From assembly GCF_001425705.1 (NCBI RefSeq), contig NZ_LMDC01000023.1, positions 222,057-286,056 on the forward strand: a stretch of 64,000 bases of DNA. Reading direction: 5' to 3'. Position 1 is the stretch's first letter. Every line of letters starts with the position of its first letter. The notes beneath the pieces are model-generated. The model did no database searches and was not told where the DNA came from. It saw only the letters and a program-made list of their open reading frames with translations. The stretch comes from Pelomonas sp. Root1217 (GTDB taxonomy: Bacteria; Pseudomonadota; Gammaproteobacteria; Burkholderiales; Burkholderiaceae_C). Both the position numbers and the translations under genes were made by a program. Below, one piece after another: positions 42,874 through 52,782 of the stretch.

Positions 42874-44580
42874 TTGAACCCCCTTCACATCATGCGGGCC
42901 GCGGCTTACGGCCTGCTCGCCCTGGCGGCCATGGCACCCGCTCAGGCGCAAGACATCGCCCTGGGCAAACGGCTGTTCGACAGCAACTGCGCCATGTGTC
43001 ACACCGTGACACCGGACAGGCGCGCGCTGATGGGCCCCGGCCTGCATGGCATCGTCGGGCGCGGGGTGGGTGAAGCGCCGGGCTTCGGCTACTCGGCGGC
43101 ACTGTCCGCGCTGGGTGCGAAGGGCAAGGTCTGGACGAAGGCGGAACTGGACAGCTTCGTCGCAGATCCCTCGGCCTATGCGCCGGGCACCACCATGCCG
43201 ATCAGCATGGCAGACGAGGCACAACGCCAGGCACTGCTGGCCTATCTCGAAAAGCTTTCAGGCCCGGCGACCACGGTGGCGGTGAGCACTGCGGCCAGCA
43301 AGCCGGCGGTCCCTGGTGCAGACGTGGGCAGCTGGAGTGCTGATCGACCGGGGCGGATCCACGAGTGGAAGGTGGCCGACCTGCCCACGCCATTTGCCAC
43401 CGAAAGCGCGAGCAACGGCCCCCGCACGGTGCCACGCCCCGAGGGCACGCTGCCGTTGGTGCCCGAGGGCTTCAAGGTCAGCTTGTGGGCCAAAGACCCC
43501 GATCGCGGCCGTGTCATGGTCAAGGCACCCAACGGGGACATCTTCATCTCGTCCACGACGAAACGACTGGTCAAGGTGTTCCGGTCGTCCACGGGCGGGA
43601 CCGCCGATGTGGTGAGCACCTTTGCCTCGGGCATGGACCGCCCCTTCGGCCTGGCCTTCTGGCCGGCAGGCCCCGACCCGCAGTACCTCTACGTGGCCTT
43701 CGTCAATTCCATCGTTCGATATCCGTACCGCAACGGCGACCTTGTGGCCGGCGGTGAGCCCGAAGTGGTCGTTCCCAAGCTGTCCCAGGCCGTCGGCGCG
43801 CACTCGTCACGGACGCTGGTGTTCTCTGCCGACGGACGCACGATGTTCCTGTCCATCGGCTCGGCGACGAACGTCGCCGAGGGCATCGGCAAGGCGCCTC
43901 CCGAGCCGCTTGCCGGCTGGGAAGCCAGGCACGGCCTGGGTGCGGCCTGGGGTGAGGAGGAAGGCCGCGCCGTGGTGCTGGCATTCGACGCCGACGGCAA
44001 GAACCGGCGCACCTACGCCGCAGGGCTGCGCAACTGCGTCGGCATGTACCTCTACCCGCGCACGGGGAGCCTGCTGTGCAGCGTCAACGAACGCGATCTG
44101 CTGGGCGACAACCTGCCGCCGGACTACCTGACCCGGGTGAAGGAAGGCGCCTTCTATGGCTGGCCCTGGTTCTACATCGGCGCCCATGAAGACCCTCGTC
44201 TCGCCGGCCATCGACCTGACCTTCGCGACAAGGTGACGGCGCCCGATCTGCTGCTGACGGCACACGCAGCGCCACTGGGCATGGTCATGTACGAGGCGCC
44301 GCCGGCCGCTCCTGCAGCGTTCGCGAAGGCCTACGACGGCGACCTGTTCGTCGCCTTTCACGGCTCCTGGAACCGGCAGACGCGCACGGGTTCGAAAGTG
44401 GTCCGGGTGTTCATGAAGGAGGGCGTGCCGACGGGCCGCTACCAGGACTTCGTGACCGGTTTCGTCGCCAGCGACAGCGAAGTCTGGGGCCGGCCCAGCT
44501 CGGTCGCCGTGCTGAAGGACGGCTCACTGCTCGTGGATGACGATGTGACCGGCGAGATCTGGCGCGTCGCTCCGAAGTGA
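42874..44580 (+). CDS. Cytochrome c-sorbosone dehydrogenase fusion
   Basis: A 568-residue exported fusion. A signal peptide (residues 1-25) precedes a class I cytochrome c domain with C39-A-M-C42-H43 and a distal Met in GTTMPISM. From about residue 165 a six-bladed propeller of the sorbosone/glucose dehydrogenase type follows (VPEGFKVSLWAKDPDRGRVM, DRPFGLAFWP, GLRNCVGMYLY, DLFVAFHGSWNR, RPSSVAVLKDGSLLVDDD). Such enzymes use PQQ to oxidise sugars and pass electrons to the haem. The start is TTG 42874, set by AGGAG at 42864-42868. The gene follows the GH2 enzyme by 46 bases, suggesting periplasmic oxidation of released sugars. Confidence 0.88.
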   Translation: MNPLHIMRAAAYGLLALAAMAPAQAQDIALGKRLFDSNCAMCHTVTPDRRALMGPGLHGIVGRGVGEAPGFGYSAALSALGAKGKVWTKAELDSFVADPSAYAPGTTMPISMADEAQRQALLAYLEKLSGPATTVAVSTAASKPAVPGADVGSWSADRPGRIHEWKVADLPTPFATESASNGPRTVPRPEGTLPLVPEGFKVSLWAKDPDRGRVMVKAPNGDIFISSTTKRLVKVFRSSTGGTADVVSTFASGMDRPFGLAFWPAGPDPQYLYVAFVNSIVRYPYRNGDLVAGGEPEVVVPKLSQAVGAHSSRTLVFSADGRTMFLSIGSATNVAEGIGKAPPEPLAGWEARHGLGAAWGEEEGRAVVLAFDADGKNRRTYAAGLRNCVGMYLYPRTGSLLCSVNERDLLGDNLPPDYLTRVKEGAFYGWPWFYIGAHEDPRLAGHRPDLRDKVTAPDLLLTAHAAPLGMVMYEAPPAAPAAFAKAYDGDLFVAFHGSWNRQTRTGSKVVRVFMKEGVPTGRYQDFVTGFVASDSEVWGRPSSVAVLKDGSLLVDDDVTGEIWRVAPK

Positions 44581-44610
44581 GGTGCAAGCGCGGCGTCGAC
44601 GCATCGCCTG

Positions 44611-45486
44611 CTATGCAGCGCCAGGGTGAACTCGCGCCAGGAAGTCGCGCACGAGCGCCGTGACCTCCTCGAGATGCGTCTCCAGCAGCCAATGGCCGCC
44701 ATCGAGCAGGTGCAGCTCGGCGTCGGGCAGGTCGCGCAGGTAGGCGCGGGCCGATTTTTCCGGCATGTAGTCGTCATGCGGTCCCCAGACGATCAGCGAG
44801 GGCGGACGGTGCTCACGAAGGTACTGACGATGTTTCGGGAACCAGGCGCGGTTTTCCTTCAGGCCTGCGATCAGGTCGATCGCAACCTCCCGCCGTTCAG
44901 GCGTCATCAGCGACCAGTGCAGTTTCGACAGGTCCGGCGGCATGCAATCCGCGAGCGCTGGCCCGACGGCATTCAGGAACTCTTCCTTGAATGTCTCTTC
45001 ATTGATCGCTTCAGCCAGCTTGGAACGCATCTCGGCGGCCGGCAGGGTCCAGGTCTTCTCGATGTCCGCGTACTTCGCCCCGAGCGCATCCTCGTAGGGA
45101 ATGTCGCCGTTCTGGATGATCTGCGCCACGATGCGCTCGGGCGCCCGGATGGCCAGCCGGGCACCGATGGGAGAGCCGAAATCGTGCAGGTAAAGGGCGA
45201 ATCGAAGCAGGCCAAGTTCGCGCACGAAGTCGTCCAGGAATTCGGCGTAGCCGTCGAAGCTGTAGTCGAAATCGTCCGGCGTTGCGCTGTATCCGAAGCC
45301 CGGGTAGTCCGGCGCAATCAACCGCCAGCGGTCAGCCAGCCTGGGCATCAGGTTGCGGAATTCATAAGACGAACACGGATAGCCGTGCGGAAGCAGCACG
45401 ACAGGTGCACCTGCCGGTCCTGCTTCGCGATAGAACGCATCGACGTTGCCGACCCTGACTCGACGATGTCGCACGCGCGTATCCAT
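44611..45486 (-). CDS. Alpha/beta hydrolase, epoxide hydrolase/haloalkane dehalogenase-like
   Basis: A 291-residue alpha/beta hydrolase. The oxyanion region is LLPHGYPCSS, and the nucleophile elbow is LHDFGSPIG with D102 as nucleophile instead of Ser. This marks the epoxide hydrolase/haloalkane dehalogenase branch. The catalytic His is in DGGHWLLE near the C-terminus. A YPGFGYS loop and a helical cap domain (residues 135-210) fit this branch. Substrate is not predictable. It is convergent with the cytochrome fusion (30 bases apart) and diverges from the CzcI-like gene. Confidence 0.88.
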   Translation of the reverse strand: MDTRVRHRRVRVGNVDAFYREAGPAGAPVVLLPHGYPCSSYEFRNLMPRLADRWRLIAPDYPGFGYSATPDDFDYSFDGYAEFLDDFVRELGLLRFALYLHDFGSPIGARLAIRAPERIVAQIIQNGDIPYEDALGAKYADIEKTWTLPAAEMRSKLAEAINEETFKEEFLNAVGPALADCMPPDLSKLHWSLMTPERREVAIDLIAGLKENRAWFPKHRQYLREHRPPSLIVWGPHDDYMPEKSARAYLRDLPDAELHLLDGGHWLLETHLEEVTALVRDFLARVHPGAA

Positions 45487-45691
45487 GAGCCATCTCCTGC
45501 TTCACTTCCTGAAGGCCAAACCCTAACCTCTGAACCAAGCAGGCGCTTCAGAAGGCCCGACAGCGATGTGGGATTTGGCTGCTACCGGCCGCACAAGCCC
45601 CGGGAGATCGAGTCGCTTTTCAGGCCAAGGAGCAGGGCCGTTTTGGACACGCCCATGCGCCTCAAATAGTCGCCCCGCTAAACTGACGACC

Positions 45692-46054
45692 ATGCGCCGC
45701 GGCCTGACGACCATCCTGCTGATGCTGTGCATGTGCTGGCAAGCGCTGGCCCATGCAGGCATTGCCGTGGGGATGGCGGGCCAGGAAGAGCAGCAGCATG
45801 CGTTGATGCACTTCGAGGGCCAGGCTCATCATCACGACGATCACGGCGACGCCAGCGGCGTCCACGAGGATCAGTCGCTCGCCTCGGCCCACCATCTGGC
45901 CAGCGATTGCGGCTTGCATTCACCGGTCCTGATGACCCGTGTTGACCTGCACTTGCCGCAACTGCCGCCGGCGATGCCGGTGCAGACCGCGGCGACACCG
46001 CTCCGACCGCCCTGCCTTGCCGGCCCCGAGCGGCCACCCAAAGCCCAGTCCTGA
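45692..46054 (+). CDS. CzcI-like exported histidine-rich protein
   Basis: A 120-residue exported protein heading the metal-efflux operon. An N-terminal signal peptide (TTILLMLCMCWQALAHAG) is followed by a His/Asp-rich stretch (AHHHDDHGDASGVHEDQ) that can bind divalent metal ions. A Pro-rich C-terminus follows (PPAMPVQTAATPLRPP). Small His-rich proteins of this kind (CzcI) lie ahead of czcC in Cupriavidus-type operons and are thought to modulate expression or bind metal. It precedes the TolC-like gene by 121 bases, so it may have its own promoter. Sequence homology to CzcI itself is only suggested by position and composition. Confidence 0.7.
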   Translation: MRRGLTTILLMLCMCWQALAHAGIAVGMAGQEEQQHALMHFEGQAHHHDDHGDASGVHEDQSLASAHHLASDCGLHSPVLMTRVDLHLPQLPPAMPVQTAATPLRPPCLAGPERPPKAQS

Positions 46055-46175
46055 TCCGCCGCGACCCGCGCGCGCTGACGCGCGGCCCTCTGTCGCTCTG
46101 GCGGTGACCTCTTGCGCATGACCAGCCCTGGGCTGGCCCCATGCGGGTCGCCGCCGTTTTCGCATCAGGACTCTC

Positions 46176-47426
46176 GTGAAAATCTCTCCATGGTTGGCGC
46201 CATGGCTCGCCGGCAGCGCCCTTGCTGCCAGCGCGCTCGCCTGCGCCGCACAGCCCCCTTCGAATACCGCAGCGCTTGCGGCCAGCCGCCCCAGCCTGGC
46301 CCAGGCGATTGACGCCGCCTGGCAGCGCTCCGCCGAGGCGACGCAGTCGCAGGGCCAGCAACGCCAGGCTCGCGCCGACCAGGCCGTCGCCGCCAGCTGG
46401 CTCGCCGCGCCGCCAGCGCTGCAGCTGTCCCAGCGTGAAGGCCGCGGCAGTGGCGCCAGCGGCCAGCGCGAAACCGAGGTCGGCGTCGCCCTGCCGCTGT
46501 GGCGCATCGGCGCCCGCGCAACCGCCGGCCAGGCCGCCCAGGCCGGCCTCGACTGGAGCGCCGCCGCCGAGCGGGTCGCCCGCCTGCACGTGGCCGGCCA
46601 GGTGCGCGAAGCCCTCGGCCAGCTGAGCGGCCTGGAGGCGGAGCAGCGCCAGGCCGCGCTGCAAAGCCAATTGCTTGGCCGCCTCGCCGAAGACGTCGAC
46701 CGCCGCGTCAAGGCCGGCGACCTGGCGCCGGCCGACGCGATGGCCGCTCGGGCCGAATGGCTGTCCAGCCAGGCCCTGCAAGCCGAGGTTGCGCAGAAGC
46801 TGCGCGCCCAGCAGGCGCAATGGCAACTGCTGACGGGCCTTGCCGTTGCCGCGCGGTTCGAGCCCCCGCTTGCAGGGGCGACCGTCGACCTCGATGAGGC
46901 CCACCCCGAACTGCAGCTCGCCGCACGCGCCGTCGAGCGTGCCCAGCGGCAGCTCGCCCTGGCACAGGCCCAGCGGGGCGACGCCCCCGAGCTGGGTATC
47001 AACCTGCGCCAGGAGCGCCCCGGCCAGGGCAATCCGGCGCTGAACAGCATTGGCGTCGCGCTGCGCTTGCCCTTTGGTAGCGCGACGTACGCCCAGCCGC
47101 GCGTCGCCACCGCGCTGTCCGAGGTCGACCTGGCCCTGACCCAGCAGCAACGCACCCGTGACCGCCTCGCGGTCGAGCTGGAGCTGGCGCGCAGCCAGCT
47201 GCAAGGTGCTGAAGTGCAAGCCGACCTCGAAACGCAGCGCACCACGCTGCTGCGCGAGCGGGCGGACCACATCGACAAGGCCTTCAAGGCGGGCGAAGCG
47301 CCGCTGCCCGAACTGCTGCGGGCGCTGAGCGCCGCCGCGCAGGCCGAGGCCGCCAGCGAACGCCAGCAAGCCCATCTGCGCCTCGCCCAGGCGCGGCTCC
47401 AACAAGCCCAAGGACTCCTCCCATGA
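46176..47426 (+). CDS. Outer-membrane factor of the metal efflux system (CzcC-like, TolC family)
   Basis: A 416-residue TolC-family outer-membrane channel component, with a signal peptide (PWLAGSALAASALACAA) and long Ala/Gln-rich helical stretches. Key features are SLAQAIDAAWQRSAE at the start of the first helical repeat, the strand GRGSGASGQRETEVGVALPLW, and the matching second repeat near residue 290 (GINLRQERPGQGNPALNSIGVALRLPF). It forms a trimeric tunnel that joins the adaptor and RND pump. GTG 46176 begins the signal peptide. It overlaps the next gene by 4 bases, so the operon is translationally coupled. Confidence 0.88.
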   Translation: MKISPWLAPWLAGSALAASALACAAQPPSNTAALAASRPSLAQAIDAAWQRSAEATQSQGQQRQARADQAVAASWLAAPPALQLSQREGRGSGASGQRETEVGVALPLWRIGARATAGQAAQAGLDWSAAAERVARLHVAGQVREALGQLSGLEAEQRQAALQSQLLGRLAEDVDRRVKAGDLAPADAMAARAEWLSSQALQAEVAQKLRAQQAQWQLLTGLAVAARFEPPLAGATVDLDEAHPELQLAARAVERAQRQLALAQAQRGDAPELGINLRQERPGQGNPALNSIGVALRLPFGSATYAQPRVATALSEVDLALTQQQRTRDRLAVELELARSQLQGAEVQADLETQRTTLLRERADHIDKAFKAGEAPLPELLRALSAAAQAEAASERQQAHLRLAQARLQQAQGLLP

Positions 47427-48061
47427 CCCGCATCTCCCTGCTGCGCGCGCTGGCCTCAGCCACACTCGCGGCCACCGTCAGTCTCGGTGCCCTCGCCGGC
47501 CCGGGCGCCCATGGCCCGAACGGCGAACACCTCGACGCCCCGACGGCAACCGCGGCGCCCGGCGGCAGCCGCCCGCGCATCGAGGCCAAGAGCGAGCAGT
47601 TCGAGTTGGTCGCCACGCTCGCCGGCGGCGAGTTCTCGATGCTGATCGACCGCTTCGCGACGAATGAGCCGGTGCTCAACGCCCAGGTCGAAGTCGAGTC
47701 CGGCGGGCTCAAGGCCAAGGCCCCTTTCCACGACGACATTGGCGACTACGCCGTGGCCGACGAGGCGATGCTGAAGTTGCTGAGCAAGCCCGGCGAACAC
47801 GCCATCGTCATCACAGTCATCCATGGCAACGAGTCCGACCTGCTGGACGCGACGCTGAAGGTCACGGCCGAGCAGGCCCAGGCCGCCGCCGAGGCGCCGC
47901 ACGCGCATGACCACGCTGGCGCGGACGACCATGGCCACGAACACACCAGTGGCTCGCAAAAGCTCTGGATCGGCATGGGCTTGATTGCCGTCGTGTTGAT
48001 CGCCGTCGCCGCTTGGCGGCGCCGCCCCGGCAACAAGACTTGGAACGGAGGTCAGGCATGA
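47423..48061 (+). CDS. Exported metal-operon protein with membrane anchor and His-rich motif
   Basis: A 212-residue protein inserted between the TolC-like and adaptor genes, overlapping both by 4 bases. Residues 1-25 are a signal peptide; the predicted mature N-terminus is [13 protein letters not shown] (26-38), which the adaptor also has. The middle is a beta-rich domain (SEQFELVATLAGGEFSMLIDRFA) of the kind seen in periplasmic copper or metal-binding proteins. A His-rich linker (HAHDHAGADDHGHEH) and one C-terminal transmembrane helix (LWIGMGLIAVVLIAVAAW) follow. It probably captures metal at the membrane for the pump. I do not recognise a named family. Confidence 0.8.
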   Translation: MTRISLLRALASATLAATVSLGALAGPGAHGPNGEHLDAPTATAAPGGSRPRIEAKSEQFELVATLAGGEFSMLIDRFATNEPVLNAQVEVESGGLKAKAPFHDDIGDYAVADEAMLKLLSKPGEHAIVITVIHGNESDLLDATLKVTAEQAQAAAEAPHAHDHAGADDHGHEHTSGSQKLWIGMGLIAVVLIAVAAWRRRPGNKTWNGGQA

Positions 48062-49176
48062 AGCGCCCGCTGCTGACCCTTGGACTGCTGCTGGCCGCCA
48101 CGGCCGGGCTCGCCGGTCCCGGCGCCCATGGCCCCAATGGCGAACACCTCGACCAGGCCGGCCCGACCAACGCCTCGGGCCTCGTGCGTCTGCCCGACGG
48201 CAGTGTCAACGTGCCCAAGCTGGCCCAGCGCCGAATGGGCATCCGCACGCTGATCGCCCCCGAGACCGAGGCCGCCGCGACGCTGGAGTTGCCCGGCCGT
48301 GTGGTGCAGGACCCGAATGCCAGCGGCCGTGTGCAGGCCAGCCATGGTGGCCGCATCGAGCCCGGCCCCAAGGGACTTCCTGTGCCAGGCCAGACCGTGC
48401 AGAAGGGCGAAGTCCTCGCCTGGCTGCACCATCATGCCGAGCCTTTCGCGCAGGCCAACCAGGAAGCCCAGCGCGCGGAGCTGCGCGCCGGCCGCCAGCT
48501 CGCCGAGCAGCGCCTGAAGCGCCTCGAAGGGCTGGAGGGCACGGTGCCGCGCAAGGAGATCGAGGCGGCGCGGCTGGAGGCCGAGTCCCTGGCCGCCCGC
48601 GAGCGCAGCATCGCCGCGAGCCTGGACCAGCGCGAGCCGCTGCGCGCGCCGGTGTCGGGCGTCATCGCCCGCTCCGAGCTGATGGCCGGCCAGGTCATCG
48701 ACGCGCGCGACGTGCTCGTCGACATCGTCGACCCGGCTCGGCTGATGGTCGAAGCGCAGACGGCTGACGTCACGCTGGGCCCGCGCATCGCCGGCGCCGA
48801 GCTGGCGGGCATCGGCGGCGTGAAGCTGCAACTGGCCGGCGTGCCACGCGCACTGCGGGACGGCACCTTGCCGCTGAGCTTCCGCGCCCAGGCGGACAAG
48901 GCCGGGCAAGCGACATCGCTCGCCGTCGGCCAGACGGTCGGGGTCATCGTCTTGATGAAGGACAAGGCCAAGGGCGTTGTGGTGCCGGCCGAGGCCGTCG
49001 TGCGCAGCCCCGTCAACGAGACCGTCGTCTGGATCAAGACGGGCGCGGAGCGCTACACGCCGCAACCGGTGCAGGTGAGGCCGCTGGACGCGAAGACCGT
49101 GCTCGTCACGCGCGGCCTCGCGGCGGACAACCGCGTCGTCGTCGTTGGCGCGGCGCTCATCGCGCAGATCCGCTGA
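48058..49176 (+). CDS. Periplasmic adaptor (membrane fusion protein) of HME-RND efflux
   Basis: A 372-residue CzcB/CusB-family adaptor with a signal peptide (residues 1-19) and the same mature N-terminal tag [13 protein letters not shown] (20-32) as the preceding protein. The lipoyl halves are in [18 protein letters not shown] and [23 protein letters not shown]; an alpha-hairpin (residues 140-185) lies between them, and beta-barrel segments follow ([25 protein letters not shown]). It links the RND pump to the outer-membrane channel. Its ATG overlaps the upstream stop by 4 bases. The pump gene follows after 10 bases. Substrate metal is not evident. Confidence 0.9.
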   Translation: MKRPLLTLGLLLAATAGLAGPGAHGPNGEHLDQAGPTNASGLVRLPDGSVNVPKLAQRRMGIRTLIAPETEAAATLELPGRVVQDPNASGRVQASHGGRIEPGPKGLPVPGQTVQKGEVLAWLHHHAEPFAQANQEAQRAELRAGRQLAEQRLKRLEGLEGTVPRKEIEAARLEAESLAARERSIAASLDQREPLRAPVSGVIARSELMAGQVIDARDVLVDIVDPARLMVEAQTADVTLGPRIAGAELAGIGGVKLQLAGVPRALRDGTLPLSFRAQADKAGQATSLAVGQTVGVIVLMKDKAKGVVVPAEAVVRSPVNETVVWIKTGAERYTPQPVQVRPLDAKTVLVTRGLAADNRVVVVGAALIAQIR

Positions 49177-49186
49177 AGGGACGGCC

Positions 49187-52100
49187 ATGTTCAACTGGAT
49201 CGTCCACACCAGCCTGCGCAACCGCCTCTTTGTGCTGGCCATCGCCGCTTTGCTGATGGCCTATGGCGGCCTCACCGCCTGGCGCACGCCGGTCGATGTC
49301 TTCCCCGACCTGAACAAGCCACAGGTCACCGTGTTGACCGAGGCGGGTGGCATGGCGCCCGAGGAGGTGGAGCAGCTCGTCAGCTTTCCCATCGAGACGG
49401 CGCTGAACGGCATGCCCGGCATCACGCGGGTGCGCTCGACGTCGGGCGTCGGCCTGTCCCTCGTCTACGCCGAGTTCGACTGGGGCACCGACGTCTACCG
49501 CAACCGCCAGCAGGTGGCGGAGCGGCTGGCGCAAATGCGCGGCCAGCTGCCGGGCGACATCGCGCCGGTCATGGGCCCCGTCTCGTCCATCATGGGCGAG
49601 GTCATGCTGATCGCGTTGCCGCTGGGCGCCGGACAGGCGACGCCGATGCAGGCGCGCGAGTACGCGGACTTCGTTCTGCGGCCCCGGCTGCTCGCCATCC
49701 ACGGGGTCGCTCAGGTCATTCCCATCGGCGGCGAGGTGCGCACGCTGCGCGTGGAGCCCGACACGGTGCGCATGGCCCAGCTCGGCGTGTCGCTGACGCA
49801 GGTGGAGCAGGCGCTGCGCGGCTTTGCGAGCAACGCGGGCGGCGGCTTCATCGATCTGAACAGCCGCGAATACCTGATTCGCCATCTCGGCCGCACTCAC
49901 CGCATCGAGGACCTGCAGGGCATTGCCGTGGCCTGGAAGGACGGCCGCGCCATCCTGCTGGAGCAGGTGGCCAGCGCGCGCTTCGCTGCCGGCCTCAAGC
50001 GCGGCGACGCCGGCTACAAGGGCGCGCCAGCCGTCATCGTCAGCGTGCAAAAGCAGCCGGACGCCGACACGGTGCGGCTGACCAAGCAGATCGAAACGGC
50101 CCTGGGCGAGCTCAAGCCCGGCCTGCCCCAGGGCCTGAGCGCGCCTCAAGTGCTGTTCCGCCAGGCCGACTTCATCGAGGCCTCGATCAGCAACGTCACC
50201 GGCGCATTGCGCGACGGCGCCGTCATGGTGGCCATCGTGCTGTTCGCCTTCCTGCTGTCGGTGCGCACGACGCTGATCTCGCTGATCGCCATCCCGCTGT
50301 CGCTGGCTGTCACCGCACTGGTGTTCCGCCTGCTCGACCAGTCCATCAACGTGATGACGCTGGGCGGCCTGGCGATCGCCATCGGCGAGCTGGTGGACGA
50401 CGCGGTGGTCGATGTCGAGAACATCCAGCGCCGGCTGCGCGAGAACCGGGCGCTGGCCCACCCGCGGCCAGTGCTGGAGGTCGTGCGGGCCGCGAGCGTC
50501 GAAGTACGCACCGGCATCGTCTACGCGACGTTGATCGTCGTGCTCGTGTTCGTGCCACTGTTCGCGCTGCCGGGCATCGAGGGCCGGCTGTTCACGCCGC
50601 TGGGCATTGCCTACATCGTGTCCATCCTGGCGTCGATGCTGGTGTCGATGACGGTCACGCCGGTGCTGAGCGCCTTCCTGCTGCCGCGCATGAAGCGGCT
50701 GGACCATGGCGACAGCCCGTTGGTGGCACGGCTCAAGGGCTGGGACGCGCGGCTGCTGGCCTGGTCCTTCCCGCGCGCCAGGCTGCTGATCGCTGCAGCC
50801 GCCATCGCCGTCGCTGCGGCTGCAGCCAGCGTGCCGTTCTTCCCGCGCGCCTTCCTGCCGGCCTTCAACGAGGGCTCGCTGGTGCTGTCGCTGATGTTCA
50901 ACCCCGGCACCTCGCTGGCCGAGGCCAACCGCATGGGTTCGCTGGCCGAGACGCTGATCGGCCAGGTGCCCGAGGTGACCCAGGTGGGCCGCCGCACCGG
51001 CCGCGCCGAACTCGACGAGCACGCCGAGGGCGTGCACTCGTCGGAGATCGACGTGGACCTGCGGCGCGGCGGCAAACCCATTGACCGCGAGGCGGTGATG
51101 GCCAGCATCCGGGCCCAGCTCGCCTCGCTGCCCGCCCAGGTGGCTATCGGCCAGCCGATCTCGCACCGGCTGGACCACCTGCTGTCCGGTGTGCGCGCAC
51201 AGATCGCCGTGAAGATCTATGGCGACGACACCGACACGCTGCGCGGCCTGGCCGAGCAGATGCGCGCCCGCCTGAGCGGCGTGCCCGGCCTGGTGGACCT
51301 CACCGTCGAAAAGCAGGTGCTGATCCCGCAGATCGCCGTACGGCTGGACCAGCGCAAGGTCGCGCAGGCCGGCCTGTCGCCGGGCGAGGCGGTGCGCGTG
51401 CTGCAGGCGCTGACCGATGGAGCGCATCCGAATCAGGGAGCGCAAATCGTCGACGGCCAACGCCGCTACGACCTGGTGCTGCGCCTGCCCGACGACCAGC
51501 GCAGCCCACAGGACCTGGCGCGCACGCTGATCGACACGCCGGCCGGGCGGCTGCCCCTGTCCAGCATCGCCACCGTGGAAGAGTCTGACGGACCGAATCA
51601 GATCGGCCGCGAGAACGGCCGGCGGCGCATCGTCGTCTACGCCAACACGGACGGGCGCGACATGGGCCGCGTCATCGGCGAGATCCGCCAGGTCATTGCC
51701 AAGACCGCCTTGCCCACCGGCGCCTTCGTCAGCCTGGAGGGCCAGTTCCAGGCGCAGGAGCAGGCGACGCAGCTCATCGTGGGCCTGTCGCTGATCTCGC
51801 TGGCGATGATGTTCCTCGTGCTCTACACGCGCTACCGCTCGGCCGTGCTGGCCGGCGTCATCATGGCCAACATCCCGCTGGCGCTGGTCGGCGCCGTCAT
51901 CGCCATGTGGCTGGCCGGCGTGACGCTGTCGGTCGCGACGATGGTGGGCTTCATCACGCTGGCCGGCATCGCCACGCGCAACGGCATCCTGAAGGTCAGC
52001 CACTACATCAACCTGTGCCGCTTCGAGGGCGAGCGCTTCGGCCAGCCCATGATCGTGCGCGGTTCGCTGGAGCGGCTGACGCCGGTGCTGATGACGGCCC

Positions 52101-52327
52101 TCGTCGCTGCCTTCGCGCTGACACCACTGCTGCTGGCCGGCGACGAGCCGGGCAAGGAGATCCTGCACCCGGTCGCGGTCGTCATCTTCGGCGGCCTGGT
52201 CAGCTCGACGCTGCTGGACACGGTGCTGACGCCGGTCATCTTCTGGCTGGTGGGACGCAAGCCGCTGCAACGGCTGCTGGAACCCAGCGAGACCGATACC
52301 CCGGCGCAAGCCCAGGAAGCGTTCTAG
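49187..52327 (+). CDS. HME-RND heavy-metal efflux pump (CzcA/CusA family)
   Basis: A 1046-residue RND permease with 12 membrane helices and two large periplasmic loops. The N-terminus ([25 protein letters not shown]) and [42 protein letters not shown] are diagnostic of heavy-metal efflux RND pumps. The transmembrane helix 4 region reads [21 protein letters not shown]. It lacks the DFG motif of zinc/cobalt/cadmium CzcA (DFGIIVDGAVVIVEN), so the ion specificity differs or is unknown. The second half has [17 protein letters not shown]. The ATG at 49187 follows the adaptor by 10 bases and precedes the conserved start. Confidence 0.93.
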   Translation: MFNWIVHTSLRNRLFVLAIAALLMAYGGLTAWRTPVDVFPDLNKPQVTVLTEAGGMAPEEVEQLVSFPIETALNGMPGITRVRSTSGVGLSLVYAEFDWGTDVYRNRQQVAERLAQMRGQLPGDIAPVMGPVSSIMGEVMLIALPLGAGQATPMQAREYADFVLRPRLLAIHGVAQVIPIGGEVRTLRVEPDTVRMAQLGVSLTQVEQALRGFASNAGGGFIDLNSREYLIRHLGRTHRIEDLQGIAVAWKDGRAILLEQVASARFAAGLKRGDAGYKGAPAVIVSVQKQPDADTVRLTKQIETALGELKPGLPQGLSAPQVLFRQADFIEASISNVTGALRDGAVMVAIVLFAFLLSVRTTLISLIAIPLSLAVTALVFRLLDQSINVMTLGGLAIAIGELVDDAVVDVENIQRRLRENRALAHPRPVLEVVRAASVEVRTGIVYATLIVVLVFVPLFALPGIEGRLFTPLGIAYIVSILASMLVSMTVTPVLSAFLLPRMKRLDHGDSPLVARLKGWDARLLAWSFPRARLLIAAAAIAVAAAAASVPFFPRAFLPAFNEGSLVLSLMFNPGTSLAEANRMGSLAETLIGQVPEVTQVGRRTGRAELDEHAEGVHSSEIDVDLRRGGKPIDREAVMASIRAQLASLPAQVAIGQPISHRLDHLLSGVRAQIAVKIYGDDTDTLRGLAEQMRARLSGVPGLVDLTVEKQVLIPQIAVRLDQRKVAQAGLSPGEAVRVLQALTDGAHPNQGAQIVDGQRRYDLVLRLPDDQRSPQDLARTLIDTPAGRLPLSSIATVEESDGPNQIGRENGRRRIVVYANTDGRDMGRVIGEIRQVIAKTALPTGAFVSLEGQFQAQEQATQLIVGLSLISLAMMFLVLYTRYRSAVLAGVIMANIPLALVGAVIAMWLAGVTLSVATMVGFITLAGIATRNGILKVSHYINLCRFEGERFGQPMIVRGSLERLTPVLMTALVAAFALTPLLLAGDEPGKEILHPVAVVIFGGLVSSTLLDTVLTPVIFWLVGRKPLQRLLEPSETDTPAQAQEAF

Positions 52328-52392
52328 GAATCAACCAGGCCACGCGGCGCCGCCTGCACAAGAGCGCCGCACCCCGATTGGAGATGAACCCC

Positions 52393-52773
52393 ATGAAGAC
52401 CCAGCAACTGCTGATCGCCGCCGTGCTGGCCGCGAGCACTCTGGCGATGCCCCCTGCGATGGCCCACGGCTCGGCCGCAGCGCGCCACGGCGGCATCGTC
52501 CAGGTCGCCAACGACGTGAACTTCGAGCTGGTGGTCGACGCCGACGGCGCGACCATCTACCTTGTCGACCATGATGACGACATGCCTTCCAAGGGCATCT
52601 CCGGCAAGCTGACCGTGCTGAACGGCGCGCAGAAGTCCGAAGTCGACGTCAAGGCCACCGAAGGCAACAAGCTGCGCGCCACCGGCGTGAAGATCGCCCC
52701 AGGTGCCAAGATCGTGGCCGTGCTGAACAACGTCGAGGGCAAGACCGCGACGGTGCGCTTCACCATCAAGTAA
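52393..52773 (+). CDS. Small exported metal-operon protein, 126 residues
   Basis: A 126-residue secreted protein with a signal peptide (residues 1-24, ending PPAMAHG) and a predicted mature N-terminus rich in His (HGSAAARHGG). The rest is a beta-sandwich-like domain (VNFELVVDADGATIYLVDHDDDMPSKG, ending ATVRFTIK). It resembles other small periplasmic proteins found next to HME-RND pumps. The ATG 52393 has GGAG nine bases upstream, preferred over ATG 52384 (three codons earlier). A periplasmic metal-buffering role is inferred from context; no named family is recognised. Confidence 0.8.
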   Translation: MKTQQLLIAAVLAASTLAMPPAMAHGSAAARHGGIVQVANDVNFELVVDADGATIYLVDHDDDMPSKGISGKLTVLNGAQKSEVDVKATEGNKLRATGVKIAPGAKIVAVLNNVEGKTATVRFTIK

Positions 52774-52782
52774 GGTGCCGTC

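Noticed and set aside
45487..45691. Possible C-terminal gene fragment before the CzcI-like gene (frame ending RAVLDTPMRLK)
   Set aside because: No start, no family and no upstream continuation. Treated as intergenic.
49157..52309. 1050-residue minus-strand open frame opposite the RND pump
   Set aside because: His/Gln/Arg-rich shadow without any domain. The plus strand holds a clear HME-RND pump.
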